Source: Rhodospirillales bacterium 24-66-33 (GTDB lineage Bacteria > Pseudomonadota > Alphaproteobacteria > Reyranellales > Reyranellaceae). From it: a stretch of 64,000 nucleotides of DNA. Location: positions 1 through 64,000 of the forward strand of contig NCHQ01000012.1 in the NCBI GenBank assembly GCA_002281855.1, in the 5' to 3' direction. The number at the start of each line of letters is the position of its first letter. The stretch's first letter is position 1. This document shows positions 1-8,924 of the stretch, one piece after another. Below the pieces are notes generated by a model, which saw only the letters and a list, made by a program, of their open reading frames with translations, was not told the DNA's origin and did no database searches. A program made the position numbers and the translations under genes.

Positions 1-95
1 CGTCTCTCAACACTTCGCCTTCCACGCCAGCCTCCTAAAGCCAGCGTTGAATCAGAACTGCCTTCCCAAGGGAATCCTCAAATTGTCACCACAGC

Positions 96-1088
96 CTAGC
101 GGGAGATGGGGCCGCCGGCGCGCAGCAGCGGCTTCAGCCGGCTGTAGGGAATGTCGACCGTGTAGGGTCCGGCCGAGTAAGGGCCGACTTCGTACTGGTT
201 GAAGTAAATCTGAAGCTTGCCGGCCTGCCAGCAGAAATGGCCGCTGGTATTGACCGTCTTGGTCAACTTGGTGATCTGGAGCGCGTCCTCGAAGCCGGGA
301 TTGTCGACGAACTGCTTCTTGAGATCGGCGCCGACGATCGCGACCACTTCCTTCAGCCATGGCGATCCCGGCGCGAACACGCCGTCGGGCGGGACCGTCT
401 TGCCGGTACGCAGGTCGACCAGGGTGCAGCTCGTGCTGCCATACCCATGCGCCCCGCCGGTGAACGCCCAGAAGGTAACCGCCACCGTGATGACATTGGG
501 ATCGGGGCGAAAAAGCGCATAGCCCTGCTCGGCCTGCCATTCCTGCTCGCGATCGAGGCCGGCATCGGCCGTCGGCGTGGTTTCGCGCGCAGCCTTCGCG
601 GCCGCCTCGGCAAAGGTGCGATTGATGGCTGTGAAGTCGGCGGTCGCGCCGGCGAAGCGCGGGTAGCGCAGGTCGATCGTATAGGTCACCTTGCCGACCT
701 TCCCGCTCCGCTCGATCGACTGATCCTCGACGAAGGGATAGGGCCCCGCGGCCGCCGCCTTCAGGTCGGCGATGCGATCGGCATAGCGCGTCTTCAGGCA
801 GCGCCCGATGACGTCCGGATCGTCGTTCGGCACGCAGGCACGGTTGCGGCCGACGATCCAGCGGACCTGGCTCTTCTCCAGACTCTCCTTGGCCGGCCCG
901 CTCAGCTTGGCCAGGAGAGCGGCATAGAGGCCCGACAATTCCCGATCCGCCTTTGCGAGGGTGGCGTCCTTGCAGATCGCCCGCTCCGCACCGTTCGATG
1001 CCTTCGCACAATCGAAACTCGGACCGCCTTGCGCCAGGGCCGCGAGCGGCGCGAGAGCAAACAGCGCTGCGACGGCGAACGTCTTCAC
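96..1088 (-). CDS. Secreted LprI-domain / DUF3298 protein
   Basis: A 330-aa protein. An N-terminal signal peptide (KTFAVAALFALAPLAALAQ) is followed by a Cys-containing region resembling the lysozyme-inhibitor LprI N-terminal family (DUF1311), with the pattern 'FDCAKASNGAERAICKD' and a conserved W before 'RNRAC'. The C-terminal two thirds look like a DUF3298/RsiV-type domain ('AFTGGAHGYGS'). It should be periplasmic; the function is unknown, and a wall- or lysozyme-related role is only inferred from the families. The GTG start at 1088 is chosen because it overlaps the aminotransferase stop by four bases (GTGA) and puts the signal peptide at the N terminus; an ATG at 1100 is the alternative. 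It is the last gene of the three-gene minus-strand group starting at 3.6 kb. Confidence 0.75.
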   Translation of the reverse strand: MKTFAVAALFALAPLAALAQGGPSFDCAKASNGAERAICKDATLAKADRELSGLYAALLAKLSGPAKESLEKSQVRWIVGRNRACVPNDDPDVIGRCLKTRYADRIADLKAAAAGPYPFVEDQSIERSGKVGKVTYTIDLRYPRFAGATADFTAINRTFAEAAAKAARETTPTADAGLDREQEWQAEQGYALFRPDPNVITVAVTFWAFTGGAHGYGSTSCTLVDLRTGKTVPPDGVFAPGSPWLKEVVAIVGADLKKQFVDNPGFEDALQITKLTKTVNTSGHFCWQAGKLQIYFNQYEVGPYSAGPYTVDIPYSRLKPLLRAGGPISR

Positions 1089-2236
1089 ACCCGCCTCCAT
1101 TGCTTCAGGCGGCGCACCGCCTCCTCCATCTCCGCGGTCGAGCCCGCGAAGGAGAGGCGCAGGGTGCCGGCTCCCCGTGCGCGGTCGAAGTCCACGCCCG
1201 GCGTCGTCGCGACGCCGGCTTCGCGCAGCATGCGGCTGCAGAAGTCGCGACTGTCGTTGGTGAGATGCGAAACGTCGGCATAGATGTAGAAGGCGCCCTG
1301 CGCGGGCGTGAGGCGGTCGAGGCCGGCCGCCGGCAGGCCCGCCATGAGCAGGTCGCGGTTGGTGCGATAGCGCTTCACGTGCCCGTCGAGCTCGTCGCGA
1401 CACTCGAAGGCGGCAAGCGCCGCGTGCTGGCTGAGCGTCGGCACGGAAATGAAGAAGTTCTGCGTCAGCCGCTCGATCGTCCGCACCATGTCGGGCGGCA
1501 CGACCAGCCAGCCCACCCGCCATCCGGTCATGGAGAAATACTTGGAGAAGCTGTTCACCACGATCGCCGTGTCGGACACCTCCACCGCCGAGTGGGTTTC
1601 GCCCTCGTAGACGATGCCGTGGTAGATCTCGTCCGAGATCAGGCGCACGCCGTTGGCGTTGCACCAGTCGGCCAGCCCCTTCAGTTCCGCGCGCGTCACC
1701 ATCGTGCCGGTGGGATTGGAAGGACTGGCCAGGATCAGCCCGTCGAGCCGGCCGGCCTTTTCCAGGGCCGTGACCGTCGGCTGGAACCGGTCTTCCGCCG
1801 AAGTCGGCAGGTCGACGGTCTCGAGATTGAGCGCCGCGAGGATGTTGCGATACGCCGGATAGCCCGGCGCCGCGAGCGCCACGCGGTCGCCGGCATCGAA
1901 GCTCGCGAGGAAGGCCAGCGGAAAGCCACCGGAGGAGCCCGTCGTGACGACGACCCTCTCCGGCGCGACGTCGGCGCCATAGGTCTCGCGATAGTGCCTC
2001 GCGATGCGCTCGCGCAGCGCGGGCATGCCCAGCGCTGCGACGTATCCGATCTTGTCCGCGTCGAGGGCGGCATGCGCTGCCGCGAGCGCCCCCTTCGGGG
2101 CGGGCGTGCTCGGCTGTCCGACCTCGAGGTGAATGACCGTCTCGCCCGCTGCTTCCTTCTCCGCAGCGGCGGCCATCACGTCCATGACGATGAAAGGATC
2201 GACGCCACCCGAGCGCCGCGAAAGCTTGCCCGACAT
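1085..2236 (-). CDS. PLP-dependent aminotransferase, class I/II
   Basis: A 383-aa fold-type I aminotransferase of the aspartate aminotransferase family. Visible landmarks are 'SPSNPTG' at 171-177, 'SDEIYH' at 201-206 (the PLP-contacting Asp and Tyr), the Schiff-base lysine K232 in 'SFSKYFSMTGWR', and R240 in the following GWRVGW. Length and motif spacing are normal for the family and all catalytic residues are present, so it should be an active cytosolic enzyme. The amino-acid substrate cannot be read from sequence. The ATG start lies 8 nt after the stop of the GGT-like gene, and the stop overlaps the start of the LprI-domain gene, so the three are probably co-transcribed. Confidence 0.88.
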   Translation of the reverse strand: MSGKLSRRSGGVDPFIVMDVMAAAAEKEAAGETVIHLEVGQPSTPAPKGALAAAHAALDADKIGYVAALGMPALRERIARHYRETYGADVAPERVVVTTGSSGGFPLAFLASFDAGDRVALAAPGYPAYRNILAALNLETVDLPTSAEDRFQPTVTALEKAGRLDGLILASPSNPTGTMVTRAELKGLADWCNANGVRLISDEIYHGIVYEGETHSAVEVSDTAIVVNSFSKYFSMTGWRVGWLVVPPDMVRTIERLTQNFFISVPTLSQHAALAAFECRDELDGHVKRYRTNRDLLMAGLPAAGLDRLTPAQGAFYIYADVSHLTNDSRDFCSRMLREAGVATTPGVDFDRARGAGTLRLSFAGSTAEMEEAVRRLKQWRRV

Positions 2237-2244
2237 GTCGCCGT

Positions 2245-3618
2245 CTATTGAGCAATCGTCGAGAGGCCCGCACCGGCCGGATCGGCGCCCGTCCGGCAGG
2301 CTTCGGGGTTGCCGCGCAGGCCCGACGGGCAGGCGATGGCATTCACGAACCCGCCCTGGGCCCGCCGGTTTGCAAGGACGGTCGCCAGGTTGCGATCGTT
2401 CTCGATGACTTCGCGCGCCACATAGCCGACCGCCTGGGCGGCGGTCGGTCCACCGCCGCCCGCTCCGGCGAAGGTGAACTCGCCATTGCCGGGATTGGCG
2501 ATGATCATCGGACTGACCGAGGCAGCTTCCGCATTGGGCGCGCCCAGCATGATGCCGCTGCCGGGCACGACGACCCGCGCGCCGAAGAGCTGCCCCATCG
2601 AGATCGCACATGCCGCCGCACCGCCCTTGCTGTCGACTGCGGCAAAGCCGGCGAAGCCACCGGAATCGACCGGCGTGCCGCCGGCCGGCTGCTGCCCATT
2701 CCAGCCCGCGAGCACAGACGAGCCGGCCGCCGGCGAAGGCGCCACGTAGACGCGGCTGCGATAGTGACTGACGGACATCGGCGCCGACGCGATCGGCACC
2801 GCCGAACGCAACGTATCGACGGGCAGGCTGCCCCCGGCCTGCGAGACCTGTTCGGAAAAGGTGCGCGCCAGGGCGCCCTGGAAGAATTCCGCCCCGCCGC
2901 GCTGGCGAATGCCGCCCAGCACCGTAGCGAGTTCCGGCTGGGTGAGAAGCGCGCCCTCCGAGACGTTGCCGAAGATCCGGCGGGCCTCCGGGTCGGCCCC
3001 GAGCAGGCCCCCGCCCGCCTGCAGATCGCGCGCCAGCGCACGCGACACCTGGAAGCCGAAACGGGCCAGGCGCTCGCCCGGCGACACCGTCTGCTCCCAG
3101 CGCAGCTGGCCGTGACGGACATGCATCAGGGTGATGGCGCGCACACCGTTCGGCACGGAGAAGGGCGTACCCTTGACAGCACCGGGCGCCGCTACGGGCG
3201 GAAATACGAAGGCTTCGGATTGCTTGGTCTTGTCGTTGTGGACGACGCACGCCCCGGACGCCCCCAGAGACGCCGCCGACGGCAGCGTCACAGCGAGTGC
3301 AAAATACATCGCGACGGCGGCATCGGTGGCGTTTCCGCCGGCCGCCAAGATTTCCCGCCCGACCTCGGCCGCTCGGCTTTCGTCAGCGGTGGTGGCCGCA
3401 AAGCTGCTACCCTTGCTGACGATCGACAATCCTCTCTTGCTTTGCGACAGACCGGCGGGGTTGGCGGCATTCTCGCTGCGATCCCGCGCACGATCCGTCT
3501 CACTAAAGCCACAACCAGCCAGCAAGAAAACCCCGATCAGGGCTGCGTTGTGCAATTGACGCGGCCGCCACCCGTTTCTAGCCTGCCTCAGCCCCGTGCC
3601 GACCTTGTTCAAACGCAT
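2245..3618 (-). CDS. Gamma-glutamyltransferase-like lipoprotein lacking the Thr nucleophile
   Basis: About 457 aa. A lipoprotein signal with lipobox 'LLAGC' is followed by a sequence with the GGT-fold pattern: 'AAEVGREILAAGGNATDAAVAM' (here cut to its core AAGGNATDAAVAM) near the N terminus, and 'GSGIMLG', 'SVSPMI' and a 'GAGGGG' stretch in the C-terminal half, matching the ESGILLNN, SSMSPT and GSPGG landmarks of true GGTs. At the autoprocessing site, where active enzymes have TTH[FY]SVVD, this protein has 'FAGFAAVD', so the catalytic and self-cleaving Thr is missing. It is also shorter (about 460 versus 550-580 aa). It is probably a non-enzymatic, unprocessed homologue. The start is uncertain: ATG at 3618, GTG at 3624 or TTG at 3555. 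The first two overlap the start of the divergent M48 gene. Confidence 0.72.
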   Translation of the reverse strand: MRLNKVGTGLRQARNGWRPRQLHNAALIGVFLLAGCGFSETDRARDRSENAANPAGLSQSKRGLSIVSKGSSFAATTADESRAAEVGREILAAGGNATDAAVAMYFALAVTLPSAASLGASGACVVHNDKTKQSEAFVFPPVAAPGAVKGTPFSVPNGVRAITLMHVRHGQLRWEQTVSPGERLARFGFQVSRALARDLQAGGGLLGADPEARRIFGNVSEGALLTQPELATVLGGIRQRGGAEFFQGALARTFSEQVSQAGGSLPVDTLRSAVPIASAPMSVSHYRSRVYVAPSPAAGSSVLAGWNGQQPAGGTPVDSGGFAGFAAVDSKGGAAACAISMGQLFGARVVVPGSGIMLGAPNAEAASVSPMIIANPGNGEFTFAGAGGGGPTAAQAVGYVAREVIENDRNLATVLANRRAQGGFVNAIACPSGLRGNPEACRTGADPAGAGLSTIAQ

Positions 3619-4981
3619 CACCACCCTCTTATGTCTGACGCTCTTCGCGCTGGCACCGTTTCGTGCCGCGACGGCTCAGCAAGGTCAACGCCTCAATCTG
3701 ATCCGTGACGCCGAGATCGAGAGCACGATCCGCACCTTCACGATCCCGATCTGGAAGGCGGCGGGTCTCGACCCCAATGGTGTCGAGATCATGCTCGTCC
3801 AGGATGGCTCGCTCAACGCCTTCGTCGCCGGTGGCCAGCGCATCTTCATCAACACCGGCCTGATCATGCGGACCGAGCGGCCGAACCAGCTGATCGGCGT
3901 CATGGCGCACGAGAGCGGCCACATCGCCGGCGGCCATCTCGCCCGCATGCAGGAAGAGCTGCGCAACCTGTCGACGATGCAGATTCTCGAGACCATCCTT
4001 GCCGGAGGCGCCATGGCAGGCGGCGTGGCAGGCGGCGCCGGTGCTGGCGGCAGCGGCGGCGGCCATGGCGGCGGAACAGGCCGGCCGATGGCGCCGGGTT
4101 CGCTGATGTCGTTCCTCAGATACACCCAGACCCAGGAGAGCGCCGCGGACCAGGCGGCGATCACCTACCTGCAGCGCACCGGCCAGTCGCCCAAGGGAAC
4201 GATCGAGTTCCTGCGCTACCTGCAGCGCGAAGAAAAACTCGCGATCAGCCGCCGCGATCCCTACCTCACGACCCATCCGCTCACGCCCGAGCGGATCTCC
4301 GCCTTCGAGCAGGCCGCCGCGAACTCGCCTTACGCCAATACGCCCGACACGCCGCAGTTCCTGATGCTGCACCAGCGTATGGTGGCGAAGCTCTATGGCT
4401 TCGTGGCGCCCGACATGGCCCTGCAGCGGTATGCCGAGGCCGACCGGTCGGTGCCGGCACGCTATGCCCGGGCCATTGCACTGTACCGCAAGGGCGCGCT
4501 GGGCTCGGCCCTGCTGACGATCGACGGCTTGCTGAAGGAATACCCCAACGATCCGTACTTCCACGAAGTGCGGGCGCAGATGCTCTACGAAAACGGTCGC
4601 GCTGCGGAGTCCATCCCGTCGTATCGCCGCGCCGTGCAGCTCGCCCCCTCTGCGGCGATCCTGAAGATCGATTTCGCCCGTGCCCTGCTGGACGTGAACA
4701 CGCCCGACAATGATCGCGAGGCGATGCGCAACCTCGACCTGGCCATGCAGCAGGAAGCCGACAGCTTCGAGCTCTGGCGCCTCATGGCATCGGGCTACTC
4801 CAAGCTCGGCAATCAGGGTATGACGTCGCTCGCCCGGGCCGAGATGGCGACCCTTCGGGGCCAGCGTGCCGAAGCCAAGGCCCATGCGGAGGCGGCGGCG
4901 CGCCAGCTCACCCCCGGGACGCCGGCGTGGCAGCGCGCGCAGGACTTAAAGGCCTACATCAACAGCCGGCCCCGCAAATAA
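3596..4981 (+). CDS. M48-family periplasmic metalloprotease with TPR region (BepA-like)
   Basis: A 461-aa protein. A signal peptide ends around residue 27 (ALAPFRAATAQ). The zinc-metalloprotease domain carries HESGH at 105-109 (HExxH) and a plausible third ligand E181 in 'ESAADQ'. A Gly-rich insertion lies at about 136-162. The C-terminal half reads as helical TPR-like repeats, as in BepA/YfgC, which acts in outer-membrane protein quality control in E. coli; a similar periplasmic role is inferred. The start is GTG at 3596 (TTG at 3605 is an alternative), needed to include the whole signal peptide. It begins inside the 5' end of the divergent GGT-like gene, so the two promoters must lie within each other's coding or leader sequence. 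A DsbA-like gene follows 19 nt downstream. Confidence 0.85.
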   Translation: MPTLFKRITTLLCLTLFALAPFRAATAQQGQRLNLIRDAEIESTIRTFTIPIWKAAGLDPNGVEIMLVQDGSLNAFVAGGQRIFINTGLIMRTERPNQLIGVMAHESGHIAGGHLARMQEELRNLSTMQILETILAGGAMAGGVAGGAGAGGSGGGHGGGTGRPMAPGSLMSFLRYTQTQESAADQAAITYLQRTGQSPKGTIEFLRYLQREEKLAISRRDPYLTTHPLTPERISAFEQAAANSPYANTPDTPQFLMLHQRMVAKLYGFVAPDMALQRYAEADRSVPARYARAIALYRKGALGSALLTIDGLLKEYPNDPYFHEVRAQMLYENGRAAESIPSYRRAVQLAPSAAILKIDFARALLDVNTPDNDREAMRNLDLAMQQEADSFELWRLMASGYSKLGNQGMTSLARAEMATLRGQRAEAKAHAEAAARQLTPGTPAWQRAQDLKAYINSRPRK

Positions 4982-5000
4982 ACCGGCTCTGGAGACAAAC

Positions 5001-5783
5001 ATGCGTTCCCTTTTGATGGCTGCAGTGGCCGGACTGATCATCGTCGGCGCCGTCGCAGCGACTCGTACCGGCGTGCCCACGAGCACTAACGCGACGGCGT
5101 CGGCCGCGGCGGCTCCGGGCGCGGCGGCCTCCGTGCCGGCCGACCTGGGGAAGAGCATCAGGGCCTATCTCATGGCCAATCCGGAAGTCCTGGTCGATGC
5201 GATGCAGGAGCTGGAGCGCAAGCAGGACACGCAGCGCGATGCCGTGGCGATCAAGGCGATCAGCCAGAACGAGGCCGAGCTGTTCCGCGACGCCGACAGC
5301 CCCACCGCGGGCAATCCGTCGGGCGACGTCACCATCGTCGAGTTCAACGACTACCAGTGCCCCTACTGCAAGCGCGCCTACCAGGCGGTGAAGTCGGTCA
5401 CCGCCGCCGACGGCAAGGTGAAGATCATTTACAAGGACCTGCCGATCCTGGGCGAGCCGTCGCGGATCGCGGCGCTGGCCGCCCTCGCCTCGATGAAGCA
5501 GGGCAAGCACCAGGCCCTGCACAACGCGCTGATGGAATTCAACGGCAAGCTCGACCGCGCGAAGATCCTCGAAACGGCGGCCTCCGTCGGCATCGACGTG
5601 GCCCAGCTCGAGAAGGACATGGAAGATCCCAAGCTGAAGCAGATCATCGACCGCAACATGGCGCTCGCGGCCGCCCTCGGCGTGCGCGGCACGCCGGCCT
5701 TCGTCATCGGCAAGCAGTTCGTGCCGGGCGCGGTCGACGCCGAGTCGCTGAAGGCGTTGATCGCCGACGCCCGCAAGAGCTAA
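5001..5783 (+). CDS. DsbA-family thiol:disulfide oxidoreductase
   Basis: A 260-aa protein with an N-terminal hydrophobic segment (residues 2-20, signal or anchor), an Ala/Thr-rich linker, and a thioredoxin-fold domain with the active site C120-P-Y-C123 in 'FNDYQCPYCKRAYQ'. A cis-Pro loop is visible as 'GVRGTPAFVIG'. It should catalyse disulfide formation or isomerisation in the periplasm. The pre-domain helix at about 50-95 resembles the Com1/ScsC-type DsbA group common in alphaproteobacteria. It follows the M48 protease closely, which suggests a shared envelope-folding transcript. Its stop codon overlaps the stop of the convergent gene by 4 nt, leaving no room for an intergenic terminator. 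Confidence 0.87.
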   Translation: MRSLLMAAVAGLIIVGAVAATRTGVPTSTNATASAAAAPGAAASVPADLGKSIRAYLMANPEVLVDAMQELERKQDTQRDAVAIKAISQNEAELFRDADSPTAGNPSGDVTIVEFNDYQCPYCKRAYQAVKSVTAADGKVKIIYKDLPILGEPSRIAALAALASMKQGKHQALHNALMEFNGKLDRAKILETAASVGIDVAQLEKDMEDPKLKQIIDRNMALAAALGVRGTPAFVIGKQFVPGAVDAESLKALIADARKS

Positions 5784-7249
5784 CGCGACACCGTTGCGGT
5801 CAGGCCGAGCGCGTTCACCAGATCGGCGCCCGGCTTGAGGAGATAGTCGATCTTCTCCAGGCCGAGAGCAGGCTGCGGCATCGCGTCGAGCGTGAGCGTG
5901 CCGCCCTGCTCCACGAAGCGGGCGACCGCGTCGAACACCTTCGACATGTCCTGGGTGATCAGCACGCCGGGCGGCTGGAAGCGCCGGATTTCGGCGGCCA
6001 GCGCGGCACGCTCTGCCGCCAGGGTCTGGCCGCTCAGCCGCGCCTTGGCCTGCAGGCTGCGCTGCAGGAGACTCTTGTCGGCGATCACCAGTCGTGCGGA
6101 GGAGAGCGCGGCCTTCGTGCCCAGCACGCCGAAGAGATCGGCCTCGTCGATCGCCCGCCAGAACTCGTCGTCGGTGTCGATCACCTGAGCGGTGAGTGAA
6201 ATCTCGGCGAGGTCCTGGCCGCTCAGCTTGCAGCCCTCGAACTTCAGCACGTGACGGGCGCGGTCCTCGAGCGTGCTGCAATCGAAGCCCAACCTCACTT
6301 CCTTGAGGTTCATCGACTGCAGCACCAGAAGCATCCCCAGCGCCTCGACGCTGCGCAGGGAAGGCGCGAGCACGAAATCCTCGACGCGGAAGCGGGAGCG
6401 GCTGAATTCGCCCTCACGCACCGTCTCGGTGGAAACGCTGCCCAGCGACAGACCGTAGCGGGTCATGAGATCGCCACCGAAGCCAGACAGGCGGCCTTCG
6501 GCCATCGGAACGCGCCCGATCGGCGTGCCCGGCTCCCAGTCGATCGACGAGGCTATGGCGATCGGCCGACGGAGGTCGACACTACGGGCCGTGACGTCGC
6601 CAACCGTGAGGCCGGCCATCCGCGCGTCCGCCGGCTGTACCTGGAAATCCTTCATCTCCAGCGCCTCGATCAGGCCCTGCCGGTAACCCGAGAGGGAGAC
6701 GCTCGCCGCGCCCTGGCTCATCTGCTCGAGCGAGACGTAGGTGAAATCCCGCTGTTCGAGGCGCCCAACGGACAAGGCCCCCAGCAGACGCGCCACCATC
6801 ACCTGGTTGCGAAACGGTCCGTCGTAGGCCGCGTCGTAGCGCGGCAGGTCGATGTCGGTGCCGGTCAGCTCGCCGATCGTCCAGGTATTGCCTGCGTCGG
6901 GCGTGGCCAGGCGGAAATTGCGCAGATACAGGCGCGCCACATGAAGCGGGTCGCCCCAGTCGAGACCCCGCAACGGCAGGCGCCCTTTCAGCAGCTCGTC
7001 GAGCGGCCAGGCGAGGCCCGAAGCCTCCCACGTATCGACCTTCAACTCGCCATTCGGCCCGCCCACCACGTTTCCGAGACTGACGCTGCGGGCGAGCAGC
7101 CCCACCTGCACCGTTTCGACCTTCACACCTTGCTGCGCGAGCCCCGCCTTGAGGCGCGCGGCGGCAAAATCCTCGGCAAACGGGATGGAAGCGGCACCGA
7201 TGACGACCAGGCCAAGGACAGCGCCGAGAGCGACGAAGGATTTTCTCAC
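5780..7249 (-). CDS. Membrane-anchored protein of unknown function, coupled to maiA
   Basis: A 489-aa protein. One N-terminal hydrophobic helix (residues about 5-22, 'FVALGAVLGLVVIGAASI') anchors a long soluble, beta-rich, presumably periplasmic region. Near the N terminus it has the pattern 'LAQQGVKVETVQVGLLARSVSLGNV', read here as the short core GVKVETVQVGLL, reminiscent of AsmA/DUF748-type proteins. This resemblance is weak and only suggestive. No catalytic motif is recognised. The GTG start overlaps the maiA stop by four bases (GTGA), so translation is probably coupled to the tyrosine-degradation operon. The gene ends by overlapping the dsbA-like stop. A role in tyrosine catabolism cannot be deduced from sequence. 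Confidence 0.7.
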   Translation of the reverse strand: MRKSFVALGAVLGLVVIGAASIPFAEDFAAARLKAGLAQQGVKVETVQVGLLARSVSLGNVVGGPNGELKVDTWEASGLAWPLDELLKGRLPLRGLDWGDPLHVARLYLRNFRLATPDAGNTWTIGELTGTDIDLPRYDAAYDGPFRNQVMVARLLGALSVGRLEQRDFTYVSLEQMSQGAASVSLSGYRQGLIEALEMKDFQVQPADARMAGLTVGDVTARSVDLRRPIAIASSIDWEPGTPIGRVPMAEGRLSGFGGDLMTRYGLSLGSVSTETVREGEFSRSRFRVEDFVLAPSLRSVEALGMLLVLQSMNLKEVRLGFDCSTLEDRARHVLKFEGCKLSGQDLAEISLTAQVIDTDDEFWRAIDEADLFGVLGTKAALSSARLVIADKSLLQRSLQAKARLSGQTLAAERAALAAEIRRFQPPGVLITQDMSKVFDAVARFVEQGGTLTLDAMPQPALGLEKIDYLLKPGADLVNALGLTATVSR

Positions 7250-7890
7250 GGTTCGGCGTCCGGCTGCTTCGAGGGCTGGGCCGCGTCGAATGCGGGAAGC
7301 TTCATGCAGGCATCGTAGATGCGTTGGATCGTCGGATAGCTTTTCATGTCGACCTTGAAGCGGGTGGCGTTGAAGACCTGCGGCACCAGGCACATGTCGG
7401 CCATCGTGGGCGAGTTGCCGTGACTGAAGGCCCCCTTCTCCGCGCCGTGGTTCAGCATCGACTCATAGGCGTCGAAGCCGGTCTCGATCCAGTGCCGCGA
7501 CCAGGTGAAGGCGCTCTCCTCCGTCTGGCCGAACTTCTGGCGCAGGTAGGCCATGACACGCAGGTTCTGGATCGGATGAATGTCCGCACTCACGATCAGC
7601 GACAACGCCCGGACATGGGCGCGGCCGACCGGGTCGCGGGGGAGCAGCGGAGGCTCGGGATGGGCTTCCTCGAGATATTCGATGATCGCCAGCGACTGGG
7701 TCAGCACCGCCCCGTCGTCGAGGACGAGCGACGGCACCAGCTTCTGCGGATTGAGCACAGCGTAGTCCGCAGAAAACTGCTCGCCCTTGCGCAGATGCCG
7801 CGACGCATGCTCCACCGCAATGCCCTTGAAGTTGAGGGCGATGCGCACGCGATAAGCCGCCGAGGACCGAAAATAGCCGATGAGCTTCAT
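7246..7890 (-). CDS. maiA: Maleylacetoacetate isomerase (zeta-class GST)
   Basis: A 214-aa glutathione transferase-fold protein. The N terminus carries the zeta-class signature SSAAYRVRIALN (residues 9-20), matching the SSxx[WY]RVRIAL motif with the catalytic Ser pair. 'QKLVPSL' and 'LTQSLAIIEYLEE' are the glutathione-binding landmarks. It isomerises 4-maleylacetoacetate to 4-fumarylacetoacetate in the cytosol, the step between homogentisate dioxygenase and fumarylacetoacetase. Both of those genes lie directly upstream on the same strand, which supports the specific assignment over a generic GST. The ATG start at 7890 lies 29 nt after fahA; the stop overlaps the next gene. Confidence 0.9.
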   Translation of the reverse strand: MKLIGYFRSSAAYRVRIALNFKGIAVEHASRHLRKGEQFSADYAVLNPQKLVPSLVLDDGAVLTQSLAIIEYLEEAHPEPPLLPRDPVGRAHVRALSLIVSADIHPIQNLRVMAYLRQKFGQTEESAFTWSRHWIETGFDAYESMLNHGAEKGAFSHGNSPTMADMCLVPQVFNATRFKVDMKSYPTIQRIYDACMKLPAFDAAQPSKQPDAEP

Positions 7891-7919
7891 GACCGCCTCC
7901 GCGGTCACTCTAGCACGGC

Positions 7920-8912
7920 TCAGGCGGGCGGCGTGTAGCGCACGACCTTCTGGTCGATCGCCCCGAAGATCGACTTGCCGCCCCGATCGAACATTTCGAT
8001 GCGGATGTGATCGCCGAAGCTCATGAAGGGCGTCACCGGCTTGCCGCCGTCGATCGTCTCGCGGACGCGCCGTTCGGCGATGCAGGAGCAACCGACGGCC
8101 GCGTCGCGGTTCGCGACCGTACCCGAGCCGACGATCGTGCCCGCCTCCAGATGCCGTGTGCGTGCGGCGTGCGCAATCAGCTGCCCGAAATCGAAGGTGA
8201 GATCGGTAGCGGCATTCGGATGCCCGAACTCCTTGCCGTTCAGCGTCGAGATCAGCGGGCGGTCCAGCCGGGCTCCGTTCCAGTCGTCGCCCAACTCGTC
8301 GGGCGTTACCGCCACGGGGGCGAAGGCCGTCGCGGGCTTGCCGTGGAAGAAGCCGAAGCCCTTTGCGAGTTCGCCCACGATGACATTGCGCAGCGACACG
8401 TCGTTCAGGATCGTCACCAGCTTGATGTGCTTGCGCGCCGCTTCCGGCGAGATGCCCATCGGGACGTCATCGACCATCACGCCGATCTCGCCCTCGAAAT
8501 CGATGCCCCAGGCTTCGTCCGCCATCTCGATCTCGTCGTTGGGTCCGATGAAGGAGTCCGAGCCGCCCTGATACATCAGGGGATCGGTCCAGAAGGACGG
8601 CGGCATCTCGACGCCGCGTGCCTTGCGTACGAGTTCGACGTGGACGACGTAGGCCGAGCCGTCGGCCCATTGATAGGCACGCGGCAATGGCGCCGCCAGC
8701 GCCGTCGTATCGAGTTCGAACGAGCCCACGGCCTTGTCGTCCTCGAGTTGCTCGGCCAGCGCCCGCAGTTTCGGTCCGTTGGTTGCCCAGTCGTCGAGCG
8801 CCTTCTGCATCGTCGGCGCCACGGTGGTGGCCCGGACGCCGCGCGTCAGGTCGCGGTTGACCACGATCAGCGTGCCGTCGCGGCCGCCCTCTTTCAGCGA
8901 TCCCAGTTTCAT
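7920..8912 (-). CDS. fahA: Fumarylacetoacetate hydrolase family protein (fumarylacetoacetase)
   Basis: A 330-aa FAH-superfamily hydrolase. The metal-binding acidic residues are visible in 'WGIDFEGEIGVMVDD' (E140, E142) and in 'TILNDVSLRN' (D171), and the C-terminal half is typical FAH fold ('GSGTVANRDAAVGCSCIAERR'). It is shorter than the eukaryotic fumarylacetoacetases of about 420 aa, but its place between hmgA and maiA makes cleavage of fumarylacetoacetate to fumarate and acetoacetate the likely reaction. It starts 12 nt after hmgA, so it is clearly part of the operon. Confidence 0.88.
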   Translation of the reverse strand: MKLGSLKEGGRDGTLIVVNRDLTRGVRATTVAPTMQKALDDWATNGPKLRALAEQLEDDKAVGSFELDTTALAAPLPRAYQWADGSAYVVHVELVRKARGVEMPPSFWTDPLMYQGGSDSFIGPNDEIEMADEAWGIDFEGEIGVMVDDVPMGISPEAARKHIKLVTILNDVSLRNVIVGELAKGFGFFHGKPATAFAPVAVTPDELGDDWNGARLDRPLISTLNGKEFGHPNAATDLTFDFGQLIAHAARTRHLEAGTIVGSGTVANRDAAVGCSCIAERRVRETIDGGKPVTPFMSFGDHIRIEMFDRGGKSIFGAIDQKVVRYTPPA

Positions 8913-8924
8913 CGTGACCCGCCC

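Noticed and set aside
1..95. Gene or RNA at the left edge
   Set aside because: No ORF with a start, no RNA fold and no repeat could be supported in these 95 bases.
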